Positions 21,216 to 30,669 of a DNA stretch of 64,000 nucleotides are shown here, piece after piece; the first letter of the stretch is position 1; the number at the start of each line of letters is the position of its first letter. The stretch spans positions 1 to 64,000 of the forward strand of contig NZ_NSJB01000011.1 in NCBI RefSeq assembly GCF_002285265.1, in the 5' to 3' direction. The notes beneath the pieces are model-generated. The model saw only the letters and a program-made list of their open reading frames with translations, had not been told where the DNA came from and did not search any database. The stretch is from Vandammella animalimorsus (GTDB lineage Bacteria; Pseudomonadota; Gammaproteobacteria; Burkholderiales; Burkholderiaceae_C). Made by a program: the position numbers and the translations under genes.

Positions 21216-23582
21216 TCACCACTGGTAGCGCAGGCTGGCCGTCCATTGGCGGCCGGGGCCGGCAAAGCAGCCCAGGCCGCGCCCGCCAGGGGCGCAGCTG
21301 GCCAGGTAGCGCTTGTCCGTCAGGTTGCTGACGTTCAGCGCCAGCTGCATGCCCTGCAGCTGGGCGCTGAGGTGGCTGAGCTCATAGCGCAGGCCGGCAT
21401 CGAGCAAGGTCTGGCCGGGCACGCGCAGGCGGTTGTCCACCGTGGCCCAGGTGCTGCCGATGTGGCGCGCGCCCAGCGACAGGCCCAGCTGCCCTTGCAG
21501 CAGGCGCCAGTCCAGCCAGGCCGAGGCGCTGGCGCGCGGCACGCCCACGGGCTGGCGGCCTTGCTCGCCGGGGATGTGGCTGCGCGTGACCTCTGGATCC
21601 AGCCAGGTCAGCGCGCCGATGGCGCTGAGGCTGCGGCCCAGCTCGGCGCGGCCTTCAAACTCCAGGCCGCGCACGCGCACTTCGCCGGTCTGGATTTGCT
21701 TGTTGGACGGCGCGCCGGGCGTCGGATCCTTGGTCAGCACGTTGCGGCGCGTGAGCTCGAAGGCCGCGGCGCTGAGCAGCCAGGGCTGGCCTGCGGGCTG
21801 GTACTTGGCGCCCAGCTCGATCTGCCGAGCCGTGCCCGGCTTGAACGGGTCGCCGTGCAGGTTGATGGCGGTGGTCGGCTCGAACGAGGTGGCGTAGCTG
21901 GCATAGGGCGAGAGGCCCGAGGCCATGCGGTACATCAGGCTGGCGTTGACGCTGCTCTTGCGGTCGCTCTGGCGGTGGATGGTGGTGCGCCCGGCGGCCA
22001 GTTGCTCGATGCGGTCGCGGTGGCTGGCGCGGTCGTGGCGCAGGCCCAGCTGGGCCAGCCAGGGGCCCCATTCCAGCTGATCCTGCAGGTACAGGCCGGT
22101 CTGGCTCTGGCGGCGCTGGGAGTCGCTGCTGAAGGCCGGCGTTTCGATGGTCAGACCGTAGCGCGGGGCCAGGAAGTCCAGCGGCATGCCGGGGCGGCCA
22201 ATGCCCAGCTGGCGCTGCGCCGTGCTGCGCTGCCAGTCCAGGCCGGCCAGCAGCGTGTGGCGCACGTTGCCGCTGCGCAGCCGCCAGCGCAGCTGGGTGT
22301 CGGTGTTGATGCCGCGCAGCGTCTCATCGGCGGCGCTGGCCTGGCGCATCAGAATGCTGCGCGCCGGGTCGGCCAGCGCGGCCGAGACGTTGCGAAAGCG
22401 CGAGTCGGCCGACAGCCAGCGCCCTTGGTGCTGCAGGCTGAAGTGCTCGCTGAAGCTGTGCTCCAGGCGCCAGGTCAGCGCGTTCTGGTCGCGGTCGAAG
22501 CGCTCGTAGCTGGGCTCGGCGGTCTGGAAGTCGAAGGGGATGCGCCCCAGCGGGTGCGGCAGCAAGGTGCCCACGCCCGGCAGGCCGTTGTAGTTGCCGC
22601 TCTTGGGGTCGCGCTGGAGCCAGGCCTGCAGGCTCAGCTGGGTGCTGGCCGCCGGGCGCCAGCTCAGCGCCGGGGCCAGGAGGTAGCGCCGCTCGGGCAG
22701 GCCGCTGGCGCTGCTGGCATCGCGCGCCAGCGCGGTGATGCGCCAGGCCCAGCGGCCTTGCGCATCGGCGCTGCCGCCCAGGTCGGCGGCCAGCTCGCGC
22801 AGGCTGTGGCTGCCCAGGCGCAGGCGCACATCGCGCACCGGCTCGAACACCGGCCGGCGGCTGATCTGGTTGACCAAACCGCCGGGGTTGACCTGGCCGT
22901 ACAGCACCGAGTTGGGGCCGCGCACCACGTCGATGCGCTCCAGCGCCCAGGGGTCGATGCCGGCAATCAGGTACGACAGGCCGCGCGGCAGGCGCAGCCC
23001 GTCGAGGTAGCCCACGTAATTGGCCGTCTGCCCAAAGCCGCCAAAGCCGCGCAGGAACACGCTGTCGTAGCGCGGCGAGACGCGCGCCTCGGACAGCACG
23101 CCGGGCGTGTAGCGCAGCGCCTGCGCCACGCTGGCGGCGCCCTGGTCGTCCATCTGCGTGCGCGTGATGGTGGAGATGGAGGCGGGCGTGTCGGCCAGCC
23201 GGGTGTCGGTCTTGGTGGCCGTGGCGCTGCGGCGCGCCACGTAGCCCGGCGGCGATTGCCACTCCTCGCTGGTGGAAGTCACCGTCACGGGCGCCAGCTC
23301 CTGGGTGGCGGCGGGCGCGGCCTTGGGGGCTGTGTTGGGTGCTGTGTTGGGCGTGGCCGGTGCGGCCTTGGCGGTGGCGGCAGCGGCCGGGCTGCGCTGC
23401 CCATCGGCCGCAGCATTGCGGGCCGCAGCCGGCTGGGCCTGGGCCGCGCCGGCCAGACAGCCCAGCGCGCAGGCCAGCGCCAGCGGCCGCAGGGCGCAGG
23501 GCCAGCGCGTGGCAAGCGGGCGATGCAGCGGGCGCTGCGGTGAACGCTTCAGTGGGCGGGGCGTGGAAATGGCGTGCTTCAT
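21216..23582 (-). CDS. TonB-dependent siderophore receptor
   Basis: An outer-membrane ferric-siderophore receptor of 788 aa. It has a long signal region (LRPLALACALGCLAGAAQA), an Ala-rich linker and a plug domain with ISTITRTQMDDQGAASVAQA, RGFGGFGQTANYVGYLDGLR and ERIDVVRGPNSVLYGQVNPG. A 22-strand-type barrel follows, ending LNVSNLTDKRY...LRYQW. No extra N-terminal signalling domain is seen. The start at 23582 is a choice; ATG 23597 adds five residues. A Fur-box-like site lies upstream and a divergent AraC regulator follows it. Confidence 0.93.
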   Translation of the reverse strand: MKHAISTPRPLKRSPQRPLHRPLATRWPCALRPLALACALGCLAGAAQAQPAAARNAAADGQRSPAAAATAKAAPATPNTAPNTAPKAAPAATQELAPVTVTSTSEEWQSPPGYVARRSATATKTDTRLADTPASISTITRTQMDDQGAASVAQALRYTPGVLSEARVSPRYDSVFLRGFGGFGQTANYVGYLDGLRLPRGLSYLIAGIDPWALERIDVVRGPNSVLYGQVNPGGLVNQISRRPVFEPVRDVRLRLGSHSLRELAADLGGSADAQGRWAWRITALARDASSASGLPERRYLLAPALSWRPAASTQLSLQAWLQRDPKSGNYNGLPGVGTLLPHPLGRIPFDFQTAEPSYERFDRDQNALTWRLEHSFSEHFSLQHQGRWLSADSRFRNVSAALADPARSILMRQASAADETLRGINTDTQLRWRLRSGNVRHTLLAGLDWQRSTAQRQLGIGRPGMPLDFLAPRYGLTIETPAFSSDSQRRQSQTGLYLQDQLEWGPWLAQLGLRHDRASHRDRIEQLAAGRTTIHRQSDRKSSVNASLMYRMASGLSPYASYATSFEPTTAINLHGDPFKPGTARQIELGAKYQPAGQPWLLSAAAFELTRRNVLTKDPTPGAPSNKQIQTGEVRVRGLEFEGRAELGRSLSAIGALTWLDPEVTRSHIPGEQGRQPVGVPRASASAWLDWRLLQGQLGLSLGARHIGSTWATVDNRLRVPGQTLLDAGLRYELSHLSAQLQGMQLALNVSNLTDKRYLASCAPGGRGLGCFAGPGRQWTASLRYQW

Positions 23583-23656
23583 AACAGGAATGGGCATGTG
23601 AACGCCGCCTGGCGGAGACCAAGAAAGCCCTTGATCGCCGCCAGGCGGTTGGATTT

Positions 23657-23679
23657 GATAGCATTTCTCATTCTTATTG
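23657..23679 (-). promoter_or_regulatory. Fur-box-like operator in the receptor/AraC intergenic region
   Basis: Read on the minus strand the AT-rich segment contains AATAAGAATGAGAAATGC, close to Fur boxes built from AATGAGAAT-type units. It lies 75 bp upstream of the receptor start and 68 bp upstream of the AraC gene, so iron-Fur could repress both. The rest of the spacer is GC-rich. Confidence 0.55.
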
Positions 23680-23746
23680 TAGAAATTGCGCCCTGCCGGC
23701 CGGCTTTGAGAGAAATGCAAAAACCTTTGCGCAAGCGGCAACTGCC

Positions 23747-24832
23747 ATGAACGCCCCCGAGCCTGATCTGCCCTTGATTGCGCTGTCCGAGCTGGACGCG
23801 CAAAGCCGGCTCGCGGGCAGCCACTACCGGCTGCGCAGCGGCGTGCAGCACCAGGCCTTTGCGCTGCGCGGGCGCGTGCAAACCCATGCCATGGCCCAAG
23901 GGGCCACGCTGCATCTGGTGGATGTCTGCGAGGACGCCCACGCGCAGCAGGTGCAGCTGCAGCTCAAGCCGGGGCTGCGCGTGGCCTGGGTCGTGCAGGG
24001 CCAGGCCGATGTCAGCTACGGGCCGCAGCGTCTGCTGATGGGCGCTGCGCAGCGGCCGGGCCAGCCGGCCCAGGCCCATGCCGTGGCGCTGCAGCGGCCC
24101 GAGCAGTTCACGCGCCGCGCCTCGCCGGCCGGGCGCGAGGCCACCGTCAGCCTGTGCCTGACGCCGCAATGGCTCGAAGAGCTGGCCGCCGAGCAGCAGC
24201 GGCACTCGCCCGTGCTGCAGGCCGTGCATGAGTTCTCGCGCTGCCACCTGCGGCAGGCGCAATGGCGCGCGCCGCCGCAGGTGGACCAGCTGCTGCGCGG
24301 CCTGCTGCAAGCGCCCCGCCTGAGCCCCGAGCTGCAGGCGCTGTACCTGCAAGGGGCCTTCCAGATGCTGTGCAGCCACGTGCTGCAGGCCTTGTACGAG
24401 CTGGCCCAGCCCGGCAGCGCAAAGGCTGCGGCCACCACGGCAACTGCGGCCACTGCAGCGGCCCCGCTGGCGCTGGCCCAGGCCAGCCAGGCGGCCCAGC
24501 CGCCGCGCATCAGCGCCGCGCGCCAGCGGCAGATGCAGCAGGTGCGCGAGCTGCTCGACAGCGGCGCGGCCGACCACTGGAGCCTGCAGGCCATCGCCCA
24601 GCACCACCACATGAGCGTGGCCACGCTGCAGCGCCACTTCCAGCTCGTGCACGGCCAGGGCGTGTTCGAATACCAGCGCCGGCGCCGCCTGCGCCTGGCC
24701 TGGCAGGCGCTGCAGCGCGCCGAGCTGGACGTGGCCCAGGCCGCGGCGCTGGCCGGCTACCGCCACGCGGGCAACTTCGCCACCGCCTTTCGGCGCGAGT
24801 TCGGCACCAGCCCTTCGCAGCTGCGGCGTTGA
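23747..24832 (+). CDS. AraC-family transcriptional regulator (PchR-like)
   Basis: A 361-aa regulator. The C-terminal double helix-turn-helix runs from about residue 265, with WSLQAIAQHHHMSVATLQRH and the family signature FATAFRREFGTSPSQLRR. The N-terminal half should bind the effector, and an Ala/Thr linker joins the two. It is divergent from the TonB-dependent receptor with a shared Fur-box-like site. That layout is known for PchR/AlcR-type regulators that activate a siderophore receptor when the ferric ligand is present; applying it here is inference. Confidence 0.88.
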   Translation: MNAPEPDLPLIALSELDAQSRLAGSHYRLRSGVQHQAFALRGRVQTHAMAQGATLHLVDVCEDAHAQQVQLQLKPGLRVAWVVQGQADVSYGPQRLLMGAAQRPGQPAQAHAVALQRPEQFTRRASPAGREATVSLCLTPQWLEELAAEQQRHSPVLQAVHEFSRCHLRQAQWRAPPQVDQLLRGLLQAPRLSPELQALYLQGAFQMLCSHVLQALYELAQPGSAKAAATTATAATAAAPLALAQASQAAQPPRISAARQRQMQQVRELLDSGAADHWSLQAIAQHHHMSVATLQRHFQLVHGQGVFEYQRRRRLRLAWQALQRAELDVAQAAALAGYRHAGNFATAFRREFGTSPSQLRR

Positions 24833-24847
24833 GTGCGTTCAGCGCGT

Positions 24848-25831
24848 TCAGCGCGCTGGCGCGGCGCGCGTGACCAGCGCAATGCCGATGGCCACCGGCA
24901 CGATGCCCAGCAAATCGAGCAGCGACAGCGGCTCGCCCAGCACCGCCCAGCCCATCAGCAGGCCCAGCGGCGGCGTGAGGAAAAACCAGGCGCTGGCCGC
25001 GCTGGCGCTGTGGCGGCCCAGCAGCGTGAACCACATCAAATAGCCCATCAGCGAGACCACGCCCAGCAGCCAGGCGAACGCGCCCAGCAGCGCGGGCGTC
25101 AGGCGCAGCTCGGCCGGGTTCTCCAGCGCCAGCGCCACCGGCGCCAGCAGCAAGCCGGCCAGCAGCATCTGCAGCCCGGCATTGGCCACCAGGCCGATGC
25201 GCAGCGGCAGGCGCTTGTACAGCACCGTGCCCAGCGACAGCGAGGCCAGCGCCAGCAGCACCAGCGCCAGCCCCTGGGCCGTATCGGCCCCGCCGTGCAG
25301 GCGGTGGCGCACGATGAAGGCCACGCCGCCCAGGCCCAGCGCCAGGCCCAGCAGCTTGCGGCGCGTCAGCGGCTCGCCCAGCAGCGCCGCCGCCAGCAAG
25401 GCCACGGCAATCGGGTTGGCGCTGATGATGATGGTTGCCAGCCCGGAGGAGAGCTGGCGCATGCCCGTCCAGCTCACGCCCAGGTACAGCGCATGGCCCA
25501 GCAGCGCCAGCGCCAGCAGCGCGGCCCAGTCGCGCAGGCCCGGGCGGCGCTGGCGGAACTCGCCGCGCCAAGCGGCCCAGGCCGTCAGCAGCAGGCCGGC
25601 GCAGACAAAGCGCAGGCTGAGAAACAGCAGCGGCGGGCTGTCGGGGAAGACGAACTTGGCGGCCGGAAAGGCGCTGGCCCAGACCAGCGTGAACGGCAGC
25701 GCCAACCAGAGCGTGCCGCGTCCGGCAGCGCCGGCCAGCGCCGGGCTGGGGGCGGCAGGGGCAGAGGCGGCAGTGGTGGCTGGGGCTGGGGCGGGGGCGG
25801 GGGCGGGGGCAGGGCGGTTGTCATGTGGCAT
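24848..25831 (-). CDS. EamA/DMT-superfamily transporter
   Basis: A 327-aa inner-membrane protein with about ten hydrophobic helices and two EamA repeats, the drug/metabolite transporter pattern. Landmarks are LVWASAFPAAKFVF, LALLGHALYLG, IIISANPIAVALLAAALLGE and the second-repeat GWAVLGEPLSLLDLLG. The N-terminus has a (PA)n run from a G-rich tract in the plus strand. The substrate is unknown. It is divergent from a LysR gene 88 bp away that may control it. Confidence 0.88.
   Translation of the reverse strand: MPHDNRPAPAPAPAPAPATTAASAPAAPSPALAGAAGRGTLWLALPFTLVWASAFPAAKFVFPDSPPLLFLSLRFVCAGLLLTAWAAWRGEFRQRRPGLRDWAALLALALLGHALYLGVSWTGMRQLSSGLATIIISANPIAVALLAAALLGEPLTRRKLLGLALGLGGVAFIVRHRLHGGADTAQGLALVLLALASLSLGTVLYKRLPLRIGLVANAGLQMLLAGLLLAPVALALENPAELRLTPALLGAFAWLLGVVSLMGYLMWFTLLGRHSASAASAWFFLTPPLGLLMGWAVLGEPLSLLDLLGIVPVAIGIALVTRAAPAR
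25782..25813 (+). other. G-run tract with quadruplex potential in the transporter 5' end
   Basis: Six runs of three to five G residues separated by one or two bases occur on the plus strand within the first codons of the minus-strand transporter gene, where they encode a Pro-Ala repeat. Such tracts can form G-quadruplexes and are prone to slippage. Confidence 0.5.
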
Positions 25832-25919
25832 GGCCGGCAGTCTAGAAAAGCCGGCATGAATCGAAAAACGAGAAATACGGATGCCATGCATCGGTTTTTT
25901 CAATGTATCGTCCGCGGCC

Positions 25920-26873
25920 ATGACGCAATTTGACATCCCCTTGCTGCGCACCTTCGTGCAGGTGGTCGACAGCGGCGGCTTTGCCCGCGCCGGCGGGCGC
26001 GTGTACCGCAGCCAGTCCACCGTCAGCCAGCAAATCAAGAAGCTGGAGGCCCAGGCCGGCCGCCCGTTGCTGCTGCGCAATGCGCGCGCCACCAGCCTGA
26101 CGCCCGATGGCGAGCGCCTGCTGGGCTATGCGCGGCGCATGCTGGCGCTGCACGACGAGGTCTGCAACCTGTTTGCCGAAGACCTGCCCGAGCTGGTGCG
26201 CATCGGCCTGCCCGAGGACTACGCCGTGCAGCTGCTGCCCTATCTGCTGGCCGAAGTGGCCCAGCACCACCCGCAGGCGCGGCTGGAGGTGCGCTCGCAG
26301 CTGTCGGTGCAGCTGCAGGCCGCGCTGGCCGATGGCGAGCTGGACATTGCGCTGTACCGGCGCGTGGTCGGCAGCGACGCGCCCGGGCAGGACGACGCGC
26401 ACGACACCTGGCCCGACGCGCTGCAATGGGTGGCCGCCAGCGGCACGGCGCTGGAGCACCAGAGCGTGCTGCCGCTGGTGCTGTTCCCGCACGGCTGCGT
26501 TTATCGCGCCCATGCGCTGGCCCAGCTGGAGCAGCAGGGCCGCCGCTGGCGCGTGGCCTACACCAGCCCCAACATGGCCGGCGTGCTGGCGGCCGTGCAG
26601 GCCGGGCTGGGCGTCTCGCTGCAATCGCGCCAGGTGCTGGCCCATGCCAGCGGCCTGCGCGAGCTGGGGCCGGGCAGCGGCCTGCCGCCTGCGCCCAGCG
26701 GCCGCTTCGTGCTGCGCAGCGCCGCCGGCCCGGCCGGCCCGGCGCGCCAGGCCGTGCTGCAAAGGCTGCGCGCCCTGCTGGCGCAAAGCCATGTCGCCCA
26801 GGCGCAGCATTCATCCCCAATGGCCGGGGACAAAGCTGTGGATAAGGTGTCGGCGGCTTCGGGATTGCCCTAG
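25920..26873 (+). CDS. LysR-family transcriptional regulator
   Basis: A 317-aa LysR regulator. The N-terminal winged helix is clear (LLRTFVQVVDSGGFARAGG, then QSTVSQQIKKLEAQAGRPLL and TPDGERLLGYARRML). A substrate-binding domain with a possible effector pocket follows. The start is ATG 25920 (MTQFDIPLL). It is divergent from the EamA transporter, a common regulator/target arrangement. The last 21 or so codons, including the TAG stop, lie inside the 96-bp repeat A, so its C-terminus seems to be supplied by a repeat. Confidence 0.9.
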   Translation: MTQFDIPLLRTFVQVVDSGGFARAGGRVYRSQSTVSQQIKKLEAQAGRPLLLRNARATSLTPDGERLLGYARRMLALHDEVCNLFAEDLPELVRIGLPEDYAVQLLPYLLAEVAQHHPQARLEVRSQLSVQLQAALADGELDIALYRRVVGSDAPGQDDAHDTWPDALQWVAASGTALEHQSVLPLVLFPHGCVYRAHALAQLEQQGRRWRVAYTSPNMAGVLAAVQAGLGVSLQSRQVLAHASGLRELGPGSGLPPAPSGRFVLRSAAGPAGPARQAVLQRLRALLAQSHVAQAQHSSPMAGDKAVDKVSAASGLP

Positions 26874-26906
26874 GGAGCGGGGTGGCTTGCCTGGATTTTG
26901 AGCAGC
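26811..26906. repeat. 96-bp repeat, copy A
   Basis: This segment aligns without gaps to 33168-33263 at 80 of 96 positions. It contains TCATCCCC, a GGCCGGGG motif, TGTGGATAA (a DnaA-box complement, 26838-26846) and ends CTGGATTTTGAGCAGC. It overlaps the 3' end of the LysR gene and continues into the spacer. Confidence 0.8.
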
Positions 26907-27062
26907 CGGCTGGGGCGGCGCAGCTGCGCCCAAACAGCCGCAGCGAAATTGGATGCTTGGCAAGCAGGCCCCATTGAGCCCCGCTGAGTGCGGACCAGCC
27001 GGCCCTGGCCCAGCACCGTCACAGGCGCAGGCCGGCATCCCAGCGTGGGTATGGCCGGCCAT

Positions 27063-27102
27063 GAAAAACCCCGCAGGGCCTTGCGTTGGGCCTTGCGGGG
27101 TT
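27063..27102 (-). terminator. Rho-independent terminator of the yciO-like gene
   Basis: On the minus strand a long stem (AACCCCGCAAGGCCC with its partner GGGCCCTGCGGGGTT, one G-T pair) is followed by a T run at 27068-27064. It lies 57 bp beyond the stop of the minus-strand gene at 27160. Confidence 0.85.
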
Positions 27103-27159
27103 GGGCTTGCCAGTGGCCAGTGGCTGGCGTGCGGCAGCTGGGTTTTTTTGAGTTGGTCG

Positions 27160-27798
27160 TTACGCCAGGCCCAGCCGCGCCAGATCGCCCTGGCCCTGGC
27201 GCAGCACGGTGGCGCTGCCGCCGCCTTCCATGCTGGTCAGATCGAGCACGGTGGTGGGTTTGATGGCCACGGTGCCGGCGTCGATCACGGCGCCCAGGTC
27301 TTTTTGCAGGCGCTGGCGGATTTCTTCGGGGTCGCTCAAGGGGTCGGGCTCATCGGGCAGGATCAGCGTGCTGGCCAGCAGCGGCGCGCCCAGCATGTCC
27401 AGCAGGCCTTGCACGACGGGGGAGTCGGGCACGCGCAGGCCGATGGTCTTGCGCTGCGGGTGGCTGATGCGCCGGGGCACTTCCTTGCTGGCTTCGAGCA
27501 CGAAGGTGTAGGGCCCGGGCGTGGCCTGCTTGAGCAGGCGGAACTGGCGGTTGTCCACGCGCGCGTAGCTGGCCAGCTCGGACAAATCCTTGCACAGCAG
27601 GGTCAGCAGGTGCTTGTCGTCCACGCCGCGGATGCGGCGCAGGCGCTCGACGGCAGCCTTGTCGTCCAGCGGGCAGACCAGGGCGTAGCTGGAATCGGTG
27701 GGGATGGCCAGCACCTGGCCTTGCTGCAGCAAGCTGGCGGCCTGCTTGAGCAGGCGCGGCTGCGGGTTCTCGGGGTGGACTTCGAAATACTGGGCCAT
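27160..27798 (-). CDS. Sua5/YciO/YrdC-family protein (YciO type)
   Basis: A 212-aa protein of the YrdC-like fold, which binds nucleotides and tRNA. YrdC/Sua5 members make threonylcarbamoyl-AMP for tRNA t6A; the YciO branch has an unclear role. It has [40 protein letters not shown] and [13 protein letters not shown], matching YciO. I start at 27798 ([15 protein letters not shown]), the usual N-terminus, although the frame extends 19 codons upstream. It is divergent from dcd. Confidence 0.9.
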   Translation of the reverse strand: MAQYFEVHPENPQPRLLKQAASLLQQGQVLAIPTDSSYALVCPLDDKAAVERLRRIRGVDDKHLLTLLCKDLSELASYARVDNRQFRLLKQATPGPYTFVLEASKEVPRRISHPQRKTIGLRVPDSPVVQGLLDMLGAPLLASTLILPDEPDPLSDPEEIRQRLQKDLGAVIDAGTVAIKPTTVLDLTSMEGGGSATVLRQGQGDLARLGLA

Positions 27799-27949
27799 GG
27801 CGTCGCAGGGGGATGAAAGGGCGCGCCCAGCGCAGGCGCGGGCGGCCATTGTCACCGCAAATGGCCCCTACAATCGGCCGGCCCGGCCGCGCGGCAGCGC
27901 GCGGTGCGTGCCGGGCATCCCCGAAAAAGCGCAGCAGGACGAGCCCACC

Positions 27950-28515
<566 letters not shown>

Positions 28516-28516
<1 letters not shown>

Positions 28517-28567
28517 GAGCCTGCCCAAGGTCTCTGCCCGCTCGCGCCGAGACCTTGGGCAGGCTCT
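28516..28567. repeat. Perfect 19-bp palindrome after dcd, related to M1 ends
   Basis: AGAGCCTGCCCAAGGTCTC (28516-28534) is perfectly complementary to 28549-28567 across a 14-nt loop. There is no T run, so it is not a classic terminator, though it could stop or stabilise the dcd transcript. It matches the M1 terminal repeat at 14 of 19 positions and all five differences are transitions. It looks like a collapsed member of that family. Confidence 0.75.
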
Positions 28568-28595
28568 GATGGGGCCAAATTGGCGACGGTCTTTC

Positions 28596-28862
28596 TGGAG
28601 CGGTTTCGATTCTCATGAAGACTTTCCTGCAGGCGCGGCCTTCTCTCGTTCTCGTCACACCCGCGAAGGCGGGTGTCCAGTTGCGACGCTGACAGGGGCG
28701 ACGCTGACAGAGGCGGCGCTGCCGTTTGGCAATCCCCTCTCGTGCGCAAGGGTGGCGCTGGATGCCCGCCTTCGCGGGCATGACGAGAGCGACTTGCGAG
28801 ACGGCGATGCCAGCCAGCGGCCAGGGCTTGGGTTTGTAGGCGTTCGCGCAGAACACGCTCTA
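28596..28862. repeat. REP-pair repeat, copy R3 (inverted orientation)
   Basis: Longest copy (267 bp), in reverse orientation to R1, R2 and R4. It runs from TGGAGCGG to CGCTCTA. It holds both hairpin modules and a middle with a duplicated GACGCTGACAG unit. It also has a CAATCCCCTCTCGTGCG-type segment with a counterpart in R1. It fills most of the gap between dcd and the next gene. Confidence 0.85.
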
Positions 28863-28879
28863 ACGTCGGCCCGTTTTCT

Positions 28880-30019
28880 TCACCCGGCGCTTGCGCGCTG
28901 CCGTGGTGGTTTGCGCCGCCTGGGCCAGGGCAGGGCCAGCAGGCCCAGGGCGATGCAGGTGGCCAGCGCCCAGGCGGGCAGATCGGCCAGCCAGCGCAGC
29001 AGCAGGCGCAGGGCATCGCCCTTGTAGGCCACTTTGGCGGCGCGGGCGTGGTATTTGGCAAAGCGCGCCGCGCCGCTGCGCTCGAGCACTTGCAGGCCGC
29101 GCTGGCCATAGGTGGCGGCCAGGCGCAGGGCGCTGGCGCCGTGCCGCTCGGTCAGCCGCATGTGCTGGGCCAGCACGCTGGCCTGGCCCTGGCTGAGTTG
29201 CAGCAGCGCGGCGGTGTGCGGGCCCTGGGCCTTGGCAAAGCGGGCGCTGCGCGCCAGGGCGGCGGCGTCCTCGCTGCGTGCCAGCAGCCGGGGCCCGCCG
29301 GGGATGCCGGCCAGGGTGTGCACGTCTTGCAGGATGGCCTGCATGGGCTGCAGGCTGTGCAGCGAGCGTTGCTGCTTGAACTGGCGCGCGCTGGCGATGG
29401 CGCTCTGGCCCAGCCAGTCGGGCAGGCGGCCCAGGCGGCGCAGGGCCTTGAGCGTGGCGATGCTGGCCTTGGCCGAGGTGGCCCCTGCCGTGATGGGGGC
29501 CGTGGCCCCGGCGGTGGCGCCGCTGGCCAGGGCGCTGCCCACTTGCGCGGCGCTGGCGGCCACGCCCAGGGTGGACAGGGCAATGAGCACCGGGTCGGTG
29601 GCTTCGTCATGGGCCATGCGCCAGCCCTGGATGCCCAGATCGCGCAGATCACCCACGACGAGAAAGTCGCTGGCGATGCCGGCGATCTGGCCGATGTCCT
29701 CATCGCTGTGGCCTTGCAAGAGGCCTTCGCCGAGCTTGCCCAGCTGGTACAGCCAGGAGCTGCGCTGCTGGGCGATGTGCTGCTGCAGCTGCTGGGCCTG
29801 CGGTTGGGCGCGCACGTAGTCGTAGGCCATGAAGAAGTCCAGGTACTGCGCAGCGTCGGCCCAGCGCTGCTCGGCCATGAGCTGCTGCACCTGCGGCAGC
29901 GGGTCGATGCGGGCCGTGGCCAGCAGGGCCAACTGGCCGCGCTGCCACCAGGCCAGGGCGGCCGCCAGGGCCAGGGCAAGGCACAGCAGGCGCAGCAGCA
30001 ACAAGGGCAGGCGCAGCAT
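28880..30019 (-). CDS. Membrane-anchored protein of unknown function
   Basis: A 379-aa protein with an N-terminal membrane segment (LLLLRLLCLALALAAALAWW) and a C-terminal one (LPAWALATCIALGLLALPW) followed by a basic tail. The middle, about 310 residues, is mostly helical, Ala/Gln-rich and probably periplasmic. It contains a small-residue stretch (SGATAGATAPITAGATSAK) and no catalytic motif I recognise. It is the third gene of an operon behind a GDYXXLXY protein (17 bp spacing), so it may work with those membrane proteins. Confidence 0.75.
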   Translation of the reverse strand: MLRLPLLLLRLLCLALALAAALAWWQRGQLALLATARIDPLPQVQQLMAEQRWADAAQYLDFFMAYDYVRAQPQAQQLQQHIAQQRSSWLYQLGKLGEGLLQGHSDEDIGQIAGIASDFLVVGDLRDLGIQGWRMAHDEATDPVLIALSTLGVAASAAQVGSALASGATAGATAPITAGATSAKASIATLKALRRLGRLPDWLGQSAIASARQFKQQRSLHSLQPMQAILQDVHTLAGIPGGPRLLARSEDAAALARSARFAKAQGPHTAALLQLSQGQASVLAQHMRLTERHGASALRLAATYGQRGLQVLERSGAARFAKYHARAAKVAYKGDALRLLLRWLADLPAWALATCIALGLLALPWPRRRKPPRQRASAG

Positions 30020-30036
30020 GGGGGGCGGGCCTGCGG

Positions 30037-30657
30037 TTACAAGCGGTTCTCGCCCAGCAGGCGCAATTGCGCATCGCGCAGGCCCACCAGCAGGGCGCGG
30101 CCCTGGGCATCGACGCGCATCTCGCCCCAGCGGGCGAAATCGTAGTGCTTGGCCGTGCCTTCCTGGAAGAAGAAGGCGTTGGGGCCCAGGCGCGGGATGT
30201 GGCTCATCTGGCCAGGGCGCAGGCGCAGCGCGATGGTGCCCGCAGGCGGCGTGGGCTGCATGCCCAGGCTGTGCACGGCGGTGGCGCGCTGCTGCCCGTC
30301 CAGGCTCAGGTAGGCATAGCGCGGCGGCGCGGGCCAATCAGGCTGGATGCTTTGCTCCACTTGGGGGGTGTCGATCTCCCTTTCCAATTGGTAGCTCAGC
30401 GCCATGTAGTCGCCCTGCATCAGCGAGCGCGGGTCCACCGGGGCCAGCTCCAGGTAGACGGTGCGGCCCTGGCGCAGCAGGGTCTCGAAGCCCAGCACGC
30501 TCCAGGCGGCCAGGCCCAGCACCAGCGCAATGCTCAGGGCCAGCGCAGCGCGCAGCGTGCGCGCGTGCGCCTGTGCCTGCGGCGGCCGGGCAGGCGCTGC
30601 GGCCTGGGTGGCGGACATGGCGGCGGGCGTGGCGGCGTCGGTCAATGAATTGGACAT
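30037..30657 (-). CDS. GDYXXLXY-domain protein
   Basis: A 206-aa protein with one N-terminal membrane helix (ALALSIALVLGLAAWSVLGF) and a periplasmic domain bearing the family motif GDYMALSY. These proteins are of unknown function and usually sit next to DUF2157/DUF4401 membrane proteins, as here. The start is 12 bp after the upstream stop, with an AAGGAG Shine-Dalgarno sequence. It is followed by an orphan membrane-anchored protein. Confidence 0.85.
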   Translation of the reverse strand: MSNSLTDAATPAAMSATQAAAPARPPQAQAHARTLRAALALSIALVLGLAAWSVLGFETLLRQGRTVYLELAPVDPRSLMQGDYMALSYQLEREIDTPQVEQSIQPDWPAPPRYAYLSLDGQQRATAVHSLGMQPTPPAGTIALRLRPGQMSHIPRLGPNAFFFQEGTAKHYDFARWGEMRVDAQGRALLVGLRDAQLRLLGENRL

Positions 30658-30669
30658 GGCAGGGCTCCT

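Noticed and set aside
20865-23543. 892-codon open frame opposite the TonB-dependent receptor
   Set aside because: Shadow of the receptor gene; no family motif and no ribosome-binding site.
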